From: a bacterium
GTDB taxonomy: Bacteria; Patescibacteriota; Minisyncoccia; Minisyncoccales; JAGGSE01
Reading direction: 5' to 3'
Assembly: GCA_021159225.1 (NCBI GenBank)
Contig: JAGGSE010000020.1
Span: forward strand, 1 to 11,260
Length of the DNA stretch: 11,260 nt
A program made the position numbers and the translations under genes. The notes beneath the pieces were generated by a model, which worked only from the letters and a program-made list of their open reading frames with translations, did no database searches and was not told where the DNA came from. Positions 1 to 6,636 of the stretch are shown one piece after another (positions within the stretch are counted from its first letter, which is position 1; each line of letters starts with the position of its first letter).

Positions 1-455
1 CCCATTTCAATACCCACACTTGAAAAGAAACCAACAAATTCTCTCCATTCATTTAATTTTGTTGCCTTTCCTTCCTCTTCTTTTGTATAGTAATCCCAAG
101 GAAAATATTCTTTCCCTTTTACATATTTGTACAAATAACCAGGAATTTCTTTACACACTCCAATAGGAGTAGGAACATGTTGGTGCTGGTATTCTCCTTT
201 TTTTCTTGCATATTCGTCAATGAGATAACAAATTAAATTAGAAATAAAAACCTGAGGTGCATCTCCGGAATGCCTTTCACTTACTATTATTTCTATTTCT
301 TTCTTTGGACCAAAAAGGCGACATTGAAAAACTCTTGCTTCACTACCTACTCCTAAAAATTTTATTTGTTCTATTTTAAATTTCCCTTCTATTCCTTCAA
401 ATTCTATTTCTCTTACCTTGAGAGATTCTCTTTTCTCTCTAATTTCTCTAATCAT
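1..455 (-). CDS. Kinase-fold-like protein, N-terminal 151 residues (cut by window edge)
   Basis: The 3' part of this gene lies beyond base 1; 151 whole codons are visible. The start is the ATG at 455, because an in-frame TAG lies only two codons upstream. Residues 33-44 read FLGVGSEARVFQ, which resembles the glycine-rich nucleotide loop of the protein kinase/aminoglycoside phosphotransferase fold. Residues 93-121 (HVPTPIGV, then GYLYKYVKGKEYFPWD) resemble strands beta-4 and beta-5 and the hinge of that fold. I cannot place the usual ATP-binding lysine of strand beta-3: the expected stretch reads IEIIVSERHS. The catalytic and metal-binding loops would lie off the window, so activity cannot be judged. 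A+T content is higher than in the serS or dnaB genes. The gene appears to stand alone behind its own promoter. It could equally be an unrelated protein with a chance glycine-rich loop. The reading frame is well supported; the family call is inference. Confidence 0.6.
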   Translation of the reverse strand, partial: MIREIREKRESLKVREIEFEGIEGKFKIEQIKFLGVGSEARVFQCRLFGPKKEIEIIVSERHSGDAPQVFISNLICYLIDEYARKKGEYQHQHVPTPIGVCKEIPGYLYKYVKGKEYFPWDYYTKEEEGKATKLNEWREFVGFFSSVGIEM

Positions 456-572
456 AATCTATTTTTAACCTTTTTGTTAAAGGAGGTATTTTGGGGAGAA
501 TCAATTTACAATACAACTTGAGAATAACAAAAAAGAGAGCAAACTGTCAAATACAAGGGAAGAAAAAATACA

Positions 573-614
573 ATTGTCTTAAAAAATATACGTAGGTGTA
601 ATTTGTAAGACAAT
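573..614. promoter_or_regulatory. 9-bp inverted repeat (operator-like dyad) around the kinase-like gene promoter
   Basis: ATTGTCTTA at 573-581 is matched exactly by TAAGACAAT at 606-614, with 24 bases between. The arm centres are 33 bp apart, close to three helical turns. On the minus strand one arm contains the predicted -35 box and the other begins just after the -10 box, around the expected transcription start. That placement suits binding of a dimeric repressor, but the regulator is unknown. The repeat is seen directly; operator function is inference. Confidence 0.4.
585..613 (-). promoter_or_regulatory. Sigma-70-type promoter for the kinase-like gene
   Basis: On the minus strand TTGTCT (613-608) is followed after exactly 17 bases by TATATT (590-585). 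Transcription would start near 578, leaving a leader of about 120 bases before the ATG at 455. No clear Shine-Dalgarno sequence precedes that ATG. The boxes match those found ahead of dnaB and rmuC in form and spacing. The long leader is the weak point of this assignment. Confidence 0.45.
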
Positions 615-651
615 CCCGAACTTCTATACCGGTTTTTTAATCCTTTAGCCC

Positions 652-1440
652 TTAGTATTTTTGCCTGCCAGGAGTTGCGGTTATAAACCTTGCTATTATC
701 TGGGATAGTTTTGCCGGATTTTCCAAATGGGGGGAATGACCCTGATAAGGCAGAACCTCCAATTTTGAGTTTTTTATCTTCTCTTTCATTAAAAAGCCAT
801 ATTTCAGGGGGATGATTTTATCCCGCTTGCCCCAGATAATTAGGGTTTTACATTTTATTTTTGAAAGTTGGTTCTCTAAATCTGTCTCCAGGGCATTCTT
901 CAATGTTTCTCTCATCGGTCCTCTTGCTTCTGGATAATCCCTCCCTCTTAAAAAAATAGCGTAAAACAATTTCTGAAGTTTGTTCTTAATCTTAGATGGA
1001 AGGGGTATCTTCTTGGCAATTTTAGAGAAAGAAAGAATAACTTTCGTTTTGATTCCCTTCTCTCTTTTCAGTCCAGAAGGACCTACCAAAATTAAGGACT
1101 CCACCTTTTCCGGGAAGAAAACCGAAAACAAAATTGCAATTGCTCCTCCAAATGAATGACCCAAAAGAATAAATTTCTCCATCTTCAGAGAAGAAACAAA
1201 CCCTGAAACAAAACCCACATAGTCCTTTAAACTCCAGGGACAAGATGGCGTTTCCGAGGTTCCAAAACCCGGCAGGTCTGGACAAATCAGAAAGAAACCT
1301 CTTTTTGACAACTCTTCCATTACCGCCTTCCAGGATTCAGATGAACCTCCCCAGCCGTGAAGAATAAGAAAGGGGTGCTTTTCACCCACGGCCCTGTAAT
1401 TGATTTTTAGCCCCTGGATAGAAAGTTTCCCATTTCTCAT
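652..1440 (-). CDS. Alpha/beta-hydrolase fold protein
   Basis: A 262-residue cytoplasmic-looking hydrolase of the MhpC/haloalkane-dehalogenase-like group. The order of motifs is complete: HGWGG (residues 28-32, oxyanion loop), PDLPGFG (54-60), the nucleophile elbow GHSFGG with Ser96 (94-99), the acid Asp207 in WGKRDKIIP (203-211), and the catalytic His235 in GHSPHLENP (234-242). A basic cap region lies at about 125-190. Substrate cannot be told from sequence; these enzymes cleave esters, C-C bonds or halides. The start ATG lies inside the serS stop codon (ATGA overlap), which suggests translational coupling and co-transcription from the glycosyltransferase promoter upstream. No signal peptide is visible. 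The 196 bases after its stop hold only the promoter and dyad of the next gene, with no convincing terminator. Confidence 0.88.
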   Translation of the reverse strand: MRNGKLSIQGLKINYRAVGEKHPFLILHGWGGSSESWKAVMEELSKRGFFLICPDLPGFGTSETPSCPWSLKDYVGFVSGFVSSLKMEKFILLGHSFGGAIAILFSVFFPEKVESLILVGPSGLKREKGIKTKVILSFSKIAKKIPLPSKIKNKLQKLFYAIFLRGRDYPEARGPMRETLKNALETDLENQLSKIKCKTLIIWGKRDKIIPLKYGFLMKEKIKNSKLEVLPYQGHSPHLENPAKLSQIIARFITATPGRQKY

Positions 1441-2702
1441 TTGACCCTAATTTCTGATTTGCCTACGTATTTCTGAAGCACCGAGGGAATTTTTACGCTG
1501 CCGTCCTTCTGTTGATAATTCTCCAAGATTGCCAAAAGAGGCCTCTGAGAAAAAGCCGTGCCGTTAACCGTATGGACGAATCCTAATTTGCCTTTCTTTG
1601 TCCGATATCTGATATTCAAGCGTCGCGCCTGAAAATCAGTACAACTGGAGGTGGAATGGGTTTCCCGATATCGTCCCTGACCTGGCATCCATGTCTCAAT
1701 ATCATATTTCTTTGCCGCGGGAAATCCTAGGTCACCAGTGCAAATTTTTACAACCTGATAAGGAAGGTTGAGTTTGTCCATCAATTCCTCCTCGTTGGAT
1801 AAAAAAAACTCAAGTTCCTTTTCCGAGTCCTCGGGCTTGCAAAAACTAAACATCTCTAGCTTATCAAACTGGTGGACCCGCAAAATTCCCTTTACATCCC
1901 TACCGTATGAACCGGCCTCCCTCCGAAAACAGGTAGAAAATCCAAGATATCTCCTTGGCAGGTCTTCCTCTCTAAAGACCTCTCCCTGGTGCATTGTCAA
2001 AAGGGATTGTTCAGCCGTGGCAATCAGAAAAAGATTGTCTTTAGGCAGAAAGTATGCCTCATTTATATCGCTTGCTTCAAAATAACCGGTTCCCCTTGCC
2101 ATCTCTGGCTTGAGCATAACCGGAGGCAAAACCGGAACAAAGCCCTTTTTTAAAAGGGTGTCAAAAGCCAGTTTCACCAAGGCGAATTCAAGCAAAACAA
2201 TATCGCCCTTTAGATAGTCAAATCTTGAACCGGCAACCTTTGCCGCTCTTTTAATATCAATAATATCTAATATCTGACCAATCTCAAAATGCTCCCTGGG
2301 CTTAAAATCAAAGGTAGGCTTTTCTCCTTTTTTTCTCAAAACCACATTATCATTTTCATCTTTCCCCAGAGGAACATCTTCAAGAGGAATATTGGGAATC
2401 TGAAGCATCAGGCTTTTAAATTCTTCCTCTACTGCCTTGAGTGCCGCCTGAAGTTTTTCCTCTTTCTTGTCTAAATCCCGCATCCTAAAAATAAGATTCT
2501 TTCTCTCTTTTTCGTCTTTTGTTCCGGGAATAAGTTTTGAGCCCCGATTCTTTTCCGCTCTTATCTTCTCCAGACGCTGAATTGCCTCTCGGCGCTTATT
2601 ATCTATTTCCAGAAGTTTTTCAATATCAACCTCTACTCCTTTTTTTCGGCAACCCTCTTTTACCTTATCCGGGTTTTCCCGAATAAATTTTATGTCCAAC
2701 AT
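1437..2702 (-). CDS. serS: Seryl-tRNA synthetase (SerRS)
   Basis: This 421-residue class II aminoacyl-tRNA synthetase charges tRNA-Ser with serine. Residues 1-105 form the N-terminal tRNA-binding coiled coil, rich in Lys and Glu. The catalytic core follows: TAEQ at 229-232, motif 2 starting CFRREAGSYGRD (258-269), and motif 3 NGTAFSQRPLLAILENYQ (380-397). Motif 3 is one residue shorter than the usual bacterial form, in which eight positions separate the Asn from the Arg; here it is seven. The TAEQ form, in place of the common bacterial TAEVP, resembles archaeal and eukaryotic enzymes. The start ATG at 2702 lacks a Shine-Dalgarno sequence and lies 34 bases after the glycosyltransferase stop. 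The two genes are probably co-transcribed. Its stop overlaps the hydrolase start by four bases. Confidence 0.97.
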   Translation of the reverse strand: MLDIKFIRENPDKVKEGCRKKGVEVDIEKLLEIDNKRREAIQRLEKIRAEKNRGSKLIPGTKDEKERKNLIFRMRDLDKKEEKLQAALKAVEEEFKSLMLQIPNIPLEDVPLGKDENDNVVLRKKGEKPTFDFKPREHFEIGQILDIIDIKRAAKVAGSRFDYLKGDIVLLEFALVKLAFDTLLKKGFVPVLPPVMLKPEMARGTGYFEASDINEAYFLPKDNLFLIATAEQSLLTMHQGEVFREEDLPRRYLGFSTCFRREAGSYGRDVKGILRVHQFDKLEMFSFCKPEDSEKELEFFLSNEEELMDKLNLPYQVVKICTGDLGFPAAKKYDIETWMPGQGRYRETHSTSSCTDFQARRLNIRYRTKKGKLGFVHTVNGTAFSQRPLLAILENYQQKDGSVKIPSVLQKYVGKSEIRVK

Positions 2703-2736
2703 AATTTAGATAGATTTTAACACATCCTCTAGCCCC

Positions 2737-3864
2737 TTAAAAGGTCTTTGCCTGCTGGCATAATTTGTAAAAATTCAAGACCTCTTCAGCAATTTTTGAC
2801 CAAGAATATGCCCTTGCCTCCTCTAAAGCCCAACGCCCCATCTCTCCCCTTTTCTTTTTATTCTTTATCAACTCGGCAAGGGCTTTGGCAAGGGCATTCT
2901 CATCCCGATTTTTTACCAGAACCGCTCCTTTCTTATCCTTCAGAAATTCCTGATAGCCGATATTATCAAAAGCCACCACCACCTTGCCGCAAGCCATTGC
3001 TTCTAATAAAACAATACCGAAGCTTTCCCCAAAAATTGCCGGGCTGACAAAAATGTCAGCCCGGTTGTAGTAAGAGACCAATTCTTGATCTGTTTTTTGT
3101 CCCTCAAAATAAACCCTCTTTAATCTATTGGCCCGAACAAACGCCCGGCAACTCCTTTCCAGCGGTCCTCTTCCGACTATGATAAGCCGGATATTGTCAA
3201 ACTTCTTCTCCAAAATTTTATAGGCCTTAAGCAGATAAATGAGCCCTTTTCTTTTTTCAAGACGGCCGACAAACAAAAGATTTAGCATCCCAGCATCGCC
3301 TCCTTTATCTTCAGGTTTAGGCCTAAATTCTTCTATATCAACCCCATTGGGAATTATCTTCTTGGGACCTCTAAAATCCTCAAAGCCCCTTAGATTAAGG
3401 GAAGCCACGCCGATTAAACCGTCCATTTCTTTTTTAATTTTTCTTCTCCAAAGATAAAGGAGAAAGGGGAAGTTCATTAAAAACTCGCTCCCAAAAACAT
3501 TGGCATGAAGGGTCAAAATCTTTAGCGGACTCAAGGGTTTTGCCGCTTCCAAGACCTGCCAGCAACTGGGAAAAAGAAAATTATGAAAATGAAGAATATC
3601 AAACCTCTCCCTTCTTAAAACCTCTTCAATACTGAGAGGATTGAAAGCCACCGTAAAATCAGAAATCCCTCCGCTGAAGGAAAAAGGGAAAGAGGTGCCT
3701 AAAAGAATAACCTCTTTTCCGTAGTTCTCTGAACCACTGCGACGGGGAGCAATAATTTTTGAATAAATCCCTCGCTTTTGAAACTCTTTGTGCAAGCCAA
3801 AGACATGTCTTTTTACCCCACCCGGATTCAGTAAAGAATGAGAAGAAATTAAAGCAACTCGCAT
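2737..3864 (-). CDS. GT4 family glycosyltransferase (PimA/PimB-like GT-B fold)
   Basis: A 375-residue GT-B glycosyltransferase that would transfer a sugar from a nucleotide donor to a lipid or glycan acceptor at the cytoplasmic face of the membrane. The N-terminal domain opens with MRVALISSHS and a GGVKRH loop (15-20). The C-terminal donor domain shows PNGVD (172-176), VGRLEKRKG (199-207), GRGPL (231-235) and the family EX7E motif, Glu280 to Glu288 in ESFGIVLLE. I chose the ATG at 3864 over one 24 codons upstream. The product then begins exactly at the first beta strand, and the longer form would run back through its own promoter. It is first in a cluster with serS and the hydrolase. Acceptor and sugar are not predictable. 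The PimA likeness is family-level only. Confidence 0.9.
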   Translation of the reverse strand: MRVALISSHSLLNPGGVKRHVFGLHKEFQKRGIYSKIIAPRRSGSENYGKEVILLGTSFPFSFSGGISDFTVAFNPLSIEEVLRRERFDILHFHNFLFPSCWQVLEAAKPLSPLKILTLHANVFGSEFLMNFPFLLYLWRRKIKKEMDGLIGVASLNLRGFEDFRGPKKIIPNGVDIEEFRPKPEDKGGDAGMLNLLFVGRLEKRKGLIYLLKAYKILEKKFDNIRLIIVGRGPLERSCRAFVRANRLKRVYFEGQKTDQELVSYYNRADIFVSPAIFGESFGIVLLEAMACGKVVVAFDNIGYQEFLKDKKGAVLVKNRDENALAKALAELIKNKKKRGEMGRWALEEARAYSWSKIAEEVLNFYKLCQQAKTF

Positions 3865-3871
3865 ATAAATC

Positions 3872-3900
3872 TTGTCAGTGCCTGCCTCTTTTGCTATATT
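3872..3900 (+). promoter_or_regulatory. dnaB promoter, leaderless type
   Basis: TTGTCA (3872-3877) and TATATT (3895-3900) are separated by 17 bases, with a TGC extended -10 element at 3892-3894. Only seven bases lie between the -10 box and the ATG at 3908, so transcription should start at or next to the start codon. The mRNA would then lack a leader. The rmuC promoter has the same geometry. Confidence 0.7.
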
Positions 3901-3926
3901 ATACCTGATGCCTGAAGTTTCTCCAA
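3898..3926 (-). promoter_or_regulatory. Glycosyltransferase-serS-hydrolase promoter
   Basis: The minus strand carries a perfect TATAAT (3903-3898) with TTGGAG (3926-3921) 17 bases upstream. The -35 box is weak, matching only its first three bases. The expected start near 3891 gives a leader of about 27 bases. The -10 box overlaps the dnaB -10 box on the other strand by three bases, so RNA polymerase could probably not occupy both promoters at once. Confidence 0.55.
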
Positions 3927-5290
3927 GCCAAAACATACCTGAGAAACTGCCCCCTCAATCAATTGAAGCCGAGCAGTCACTACTAGGCTGTCTAATGATA
4001 GACAAAAATGCAATTGTAAAGGTGGCCGACCTTTTGACTCCCGAGGACTTTTACCGCAAGAACCATCAAGAGATTTACTCTGTCTGCGAAGAACTCTTCA
4101 AAAAAGGAGAGCCTATTGACCTTTTGTCCGTCTCAACCCGGTTAAAGGAAAGGGGGACGCTGGAAGAAATCGGGGGAGCAAGTTATTTAACCCAACTGAT
4201 AAATACGGTTCCGACAGCAAGCCACGTTTTAAACTACAGCAAAATTGTTCACCGAAAAAGGGTTTTAAGGGACCTGATTGCCGCCGGCCAAGAGATTGAA
4301 TCAATGGGATTCAATGAAGTAGAAGATATTCACACCCTCTTGGACAAGGCAGAAAAAAGAATTTTTGCTATTGCCCAAAAGGGTCTCTCTCAGCGTTTCG
4401 TTTCTATTAAAGAAACCCTGGAGGACGCCTTTGAAAGGGTAGATCAGCTCTCAAAGAACAAAGGGGAATTAAGGGGGCTGGCTACTGGATTTGATGACCT
4501 TGATAATATCTTGGCTGGGCTTCAAAGGTCTGACCTGATAATTCTAGCCGCCCGACCCAGTTTGGGAAAATCAAGTTTAGCAATCAACATCGCCGCTAAT
4601 GTCGCTCTCAAGAAAAAGGTTCCAGTAGGGATATTTTCTCTGGAAATGGCTCAAGACCAGATTACTGACCGACTAATTTCTTCCCTTTCAGGAATTGACC
4701 TCTGGCGGTTAAGGACAGGCCATCTCTCTGATGAAGGCGATGAAAACGATTTTACAAGGATGCAGAGGGCAATGGCTGTACTTTCCGAGGCTCCAATCTA
4801 TATTGATGATGCCCCCTCTCCCACTGTCCTCCAGATGAAGGCAATGTGCCGACGTCTCCAAGCAGAAAAAGACCTGGGACTGGTGATTGTTGACTATCTT
4901 CAACTAATGGAGCCAATAAACCCTGACGCCAGCCCAGTCCAGCAGGTTTCAGAAAATTCGAGGGCTCTAAAAGCCCTGGCAAGAGAACTAAATGTTCCGG
5001 TTCTTGTTCTTTCCCAGTTATCAAGAGCCGTAGAACAACGGGCACCGCCAATTCCCCGGTTGTCCGATTTGAGACAGTCGGGTTCAATAGAGCAAGACGC
5101 AGACGTAGTTTTGTTCATATATCGGGAAGACCGCTATCGACCAGAGACCTCAAGAAAGGGCATTGCTGACATAATTATTGCTAAACACAGAAATGGTCCC
5201 GTGGGCAAGGTGGAACTATACTTTGACGAGAGAACAGTCAGTTTTAGAAATTTGGAGAAAAGCCCGGGATTTGAAGAAGAGGGTTTTTAA
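3908..5290 (+). CDS. dnaB: Replicative DNA helicase DnaB
   Basis: A 460-residue hexameric helicase that unwinds DNA at the replication fork. The N-terminal scaffold domain covers about residues 15-125 (PPQSIEAEQSLLGCLM near its start). The RecA-like motor follows: Walker A ARPSLGKS (215-222), SLEM with a catalytic-type Glu (244-247), Walker B LVIVDY (325-330) and the arginine-finger region KHRNG (426-430). Two small departures from the usual family sequence are visible: Walker A ends in Ser, not Thr, and DLRQSGSIEQDAD (387-399) has Gln where Glu or Asp is normal. There is no intein. The ATG at 3908 is preferred because an upstream in-frame TTG (3872) is part of the -35 box and the conserved domain needs no extension. 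This is the only plus-strand gene in the window, and it converges on rplU. Confidence 0.97.
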   Translation: MPEVSPSQNIPEKLPPQSIEAEQSLLGCLMIDKNAIVKVADLLTPEDFYRKNHQEIYSVCEELFKKGEPIDLLSVSTRLKERGTLEEIGGASYLTQLINTVPTASHVLNYSKIVHRKRVLRDLIAAGQEIESMGFNEVEDIHTLLDKAEKRIFAIAQKGLSQRFVSIKETLEDAFERVDQLSKNKGELRGLATGFDDLDNILAGLQRSDLIILAARPSLGKSSLAINIAANVALKKKVPVGIFSLEMAQDQITDRLISSLSGIDLWRLRTGHLSDEGDENDFTRMQRAMAVLSEAPIYIDDAPSPTVLQMKAMCRRLQAEKDLGLVIVDYLQLMEPINPDASPVQQVSENSRALKALARELNVPVLVLSQLSRAVEQRAPPIPRLSDLRQSGSIEQDADVVLFIYREDRYRPETSRKGIADIIIAKHRNGPVGKVELYFDERTVSFRNLEKSPGFEEEGF

Positions 5291-5598
5291 GAGATTTTGG
5301 TTATTTCTACCTCAGTGTACAACTGGCGATGACCCCTCTTCACCTGATATCTCTTCTTTGTCTTCCTCTTGAAAACGACTACCTTTTTTGATTTTCCCTG
5401 CTTCAAAACCCTCCCCTCTACCTTGGCTCCTTCTACCAAGGGGCATCCCAGCCGCACTCCTTTTTCATCTTTCAACAACAGAACATCAAACTCTATCTTT
5501 TCTCCCTCTTTTTTGTCCAACTTCTCAACCCTTATTTTCTTGCCGGGAAAAACAAGATACTGCTTCCCTCCACTTTTTATTACCGCTAATTGTTTCAT
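5287..5598 (-). CDS. rplU: 50S ribosomal protein bL21
   Basis: At 103 residues this is a typical full-length bL21, which binds 23S rRNA in the large subunit. The N-terminus AVIKSGGKQYLV (5-16) and the C-terminal basic segment around KRGHRQLYTEVEI (87-99) are family signatures. The start ATG overlaps the rmuC stop (ATGA), so translation is probably coupled to rmuC. Most bacteria place rplU directly before rpmA (bL27). Here no rpmA follows, because the gene runs straight into the convergent dnaB. The rplU stop TAA (minus, 5289-5287) and the dnaB stop TAA (plus, 5288-5290) share bases, so any terminator for either gene must lie inside the other. Confidence 0.97.
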   Translation of the reverse strand: MKQLAVIKSGGKQYLVFPGKKIRVEKLDKKEGEKIEFDVLLLKDEKGVRLGCPLVEGAKVEGRVLKQGKSKKVVVFKRKTKKRYQVKRGHRQLYTEVEITKIS

Positions 5599-6593
5599 AT
5601 CTCTTTTGTTGATTTCTTGCTTTCCAATAATCGGTTGACCTTGTCCGAAAAGAAAGCAAGCCGTTTTTCTGAGGTATCATAGGCGGAAACAGCATTTTTT
5701 AAATGGACGCCCAACCTTCTAAAGTCCTCCGCTAGTTTCCGGGAATCTGCCTGAATGCGATTTAGCCGTTTCAAAATCTCTTGGGTCTGTCTGGAAATCT
5801 GGGTGTCGCGAAACCAGTCAACAATGGTTCTTAATGTTAAATAAATGGTATTGGGTGAGGTCAAGATAACCTTCTTTGACCTGGCAAAGGCGGGGATATC
5901 CTCGCCCTTCATATTAAACATAATCTCATAAAAAACCGCTTCCGCTGGAATGTACATCAAGGCAAAATCAACCGTGTTCTCTTGTGGCAAAACATACTTT
6001 TGGGCAATCTCTTTAATCCTGTTTTTTACATCATCAATAAATTTCCGGCGGTAAAAAATTTTCTCCTCTTCGTTTTCTCCATCAATCATTTTCTGAAAAT
6101 TATCAAAGGGAAACTTAGCGTCAATAGCCAAAAGTTTGCCGTTAGGCAGTTTAAGAACAGCATCAACTACCGCTCCCGAAGAAAAAGGATATTGAATCTG
6201 ATAAAATTCCCTCGGAAAATATTCAGCCAAGATCTGACTCTCTAATGACGCCTCCCCCCATTGACCCCTTAATTTCGGCGCCCTGAAAATCTCCTGAAAA
6301 GAAGATATCCCTTTCATCGTTTCCTGAACCTGCCTTAACCTTTCCTGAATCTGAACCGTCTCTTTTGTAAAAGAAGAAATCTGTTCCCGCATCGCCTGAG
6401 AGGTTCCGTCAACATTTCCCCGGATTTCCTTTAATTGGGAGGTCATTAAATCAATCAGACGATTTTCCATCTCCCTAATAGCCTCCCACTGGGCTCTTTC
6501 GCTTTTTGTCCTTTGGGACAAAAATATAAGAAATATAACCAAAAAAAGAACTACTACAAAAAACAACCCAAAAATTAAAACAGCCTCTTCCAT
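5595..6593 (-). CDS. rmuC: RmuC family DNA recombination/nuclease-like protein
   Basis: A 332-residue RmuC homologue, a family linked in E. coli to limiting DNA rearrangement at inverted repeats and thought to contain a nuclease-type core. An N-terminal hydrophobic helix (about residues 5-25) should anchor it in the membrane, followed by a long coiled coil (about 30-100). The core has the family motif RGQWGE (109-114), then Asp144 in VVDAVLKL and Asp158-Ala-Lys160, which fit a PD-(D/E)xK-like site. A second helical coil ends the protein. It is somewhat shorter than the E. coli protein, which is normal for the compact form of the family. Its own leaderless-type promoter lies in the 43-base gap after the nrdG-like gene, and its stop overlaps the rplU start. 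Confidence 0.93.
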   Translation of the reverse strand: MEEAVLIFGLFFVVVLFLVIFLIFLSQRTKSERAQWEAIREMENRLIDLMTSQLKEIRGNVDGTSQAMREQISSFTKETVQIQERLRQVQETMKGISSFQEIFRAPKLRGQWGEASLESQILAEYFPREFYQIQYPFSSGAVVDAVLKLPNGKLLAIDAKFPFDNFQKMIDGENEEEKIFYRRKFIDDVKNRIKEIAQKYVLPQENTVDFALMYIPAEAVFYEIMFNMKGEDIPAFARSKKVILTSPNTIYLTLRTIVDWFRDTQISRQTQEILKRLNRIQADSRKLAEDFRRLGVHLKNAVSAYDTSEKRLAFFSDKVNRLLESKKSTKEI

Positions 6594-6600
6594 CGGGAAG

Positions 6601-6629
6601 ATAATAACATTTTTTCAAGATTCAGTCAA
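6601..6629 (-). promoter_or_regulatory. rmuC-rplU promoter, leaderless type
   Basis: On the minus strand TTGACT (6629-6624) is followed after 17 bases by TATTAT (6606-6601), preceded by TGT as an extended -10 element. Seven bases separate the -10 box from the rmuC ATG at 6593, exactly as at dnaB, so the transcript is expected to begin at the start codon. It would let rmuC and rplU be transcribed apart from the Ntn and nrdG-like genes. Confidence 0.65.
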
Positions 6630-6636
6630 AATCTTC

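Noticed and set aside
464..481. TTTAAC/GTTAAA hairpin in the kinase-like gene leader
   Set aside because: The stem is six A/T-rich pairs with no T run in either direction, too weak for a terminator or riboswitch.
514..550. TTGACA on the minus strand (near 547) as a second promoter of the kinase-like gene
   Set aside because: The hexamer 17 bases downstream is TTATTC, a poor -10 box; the TTGTCT/TATATT pair is better.
491..595. Plus-strand 34-codon frame starting TTG, preceded by a perfect AGGAGG at 481-486
   Set aside because: It has a TTG start only four bases after AGGAGG, a low-complexity Lys-rich product and overlaps the opposite-strand promoter region. No real gene here uses a strong Shine-Dalgarno sequence, so the AGGAGG is probably chance.
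3865..3936. Longer N-terminus for the glycosyltransferase from the ATG at 3936
   Set aside because: The added 24 residues precede the first beta strand without homology, and the frame would cover its own promoter and the dnaB promoter.
4752..5118. Open frames antisense to dnaB
   Set aside because: They are shadows of the conserved helicase core, with no start signals and no family resemblance.
5421..5441. CCTTGG/CCAAGG inverted repeat as a dnaB terminator
   Set aside because: It lies inside rplU coding sequence, has only a six-base stem and is not followed by a T run.
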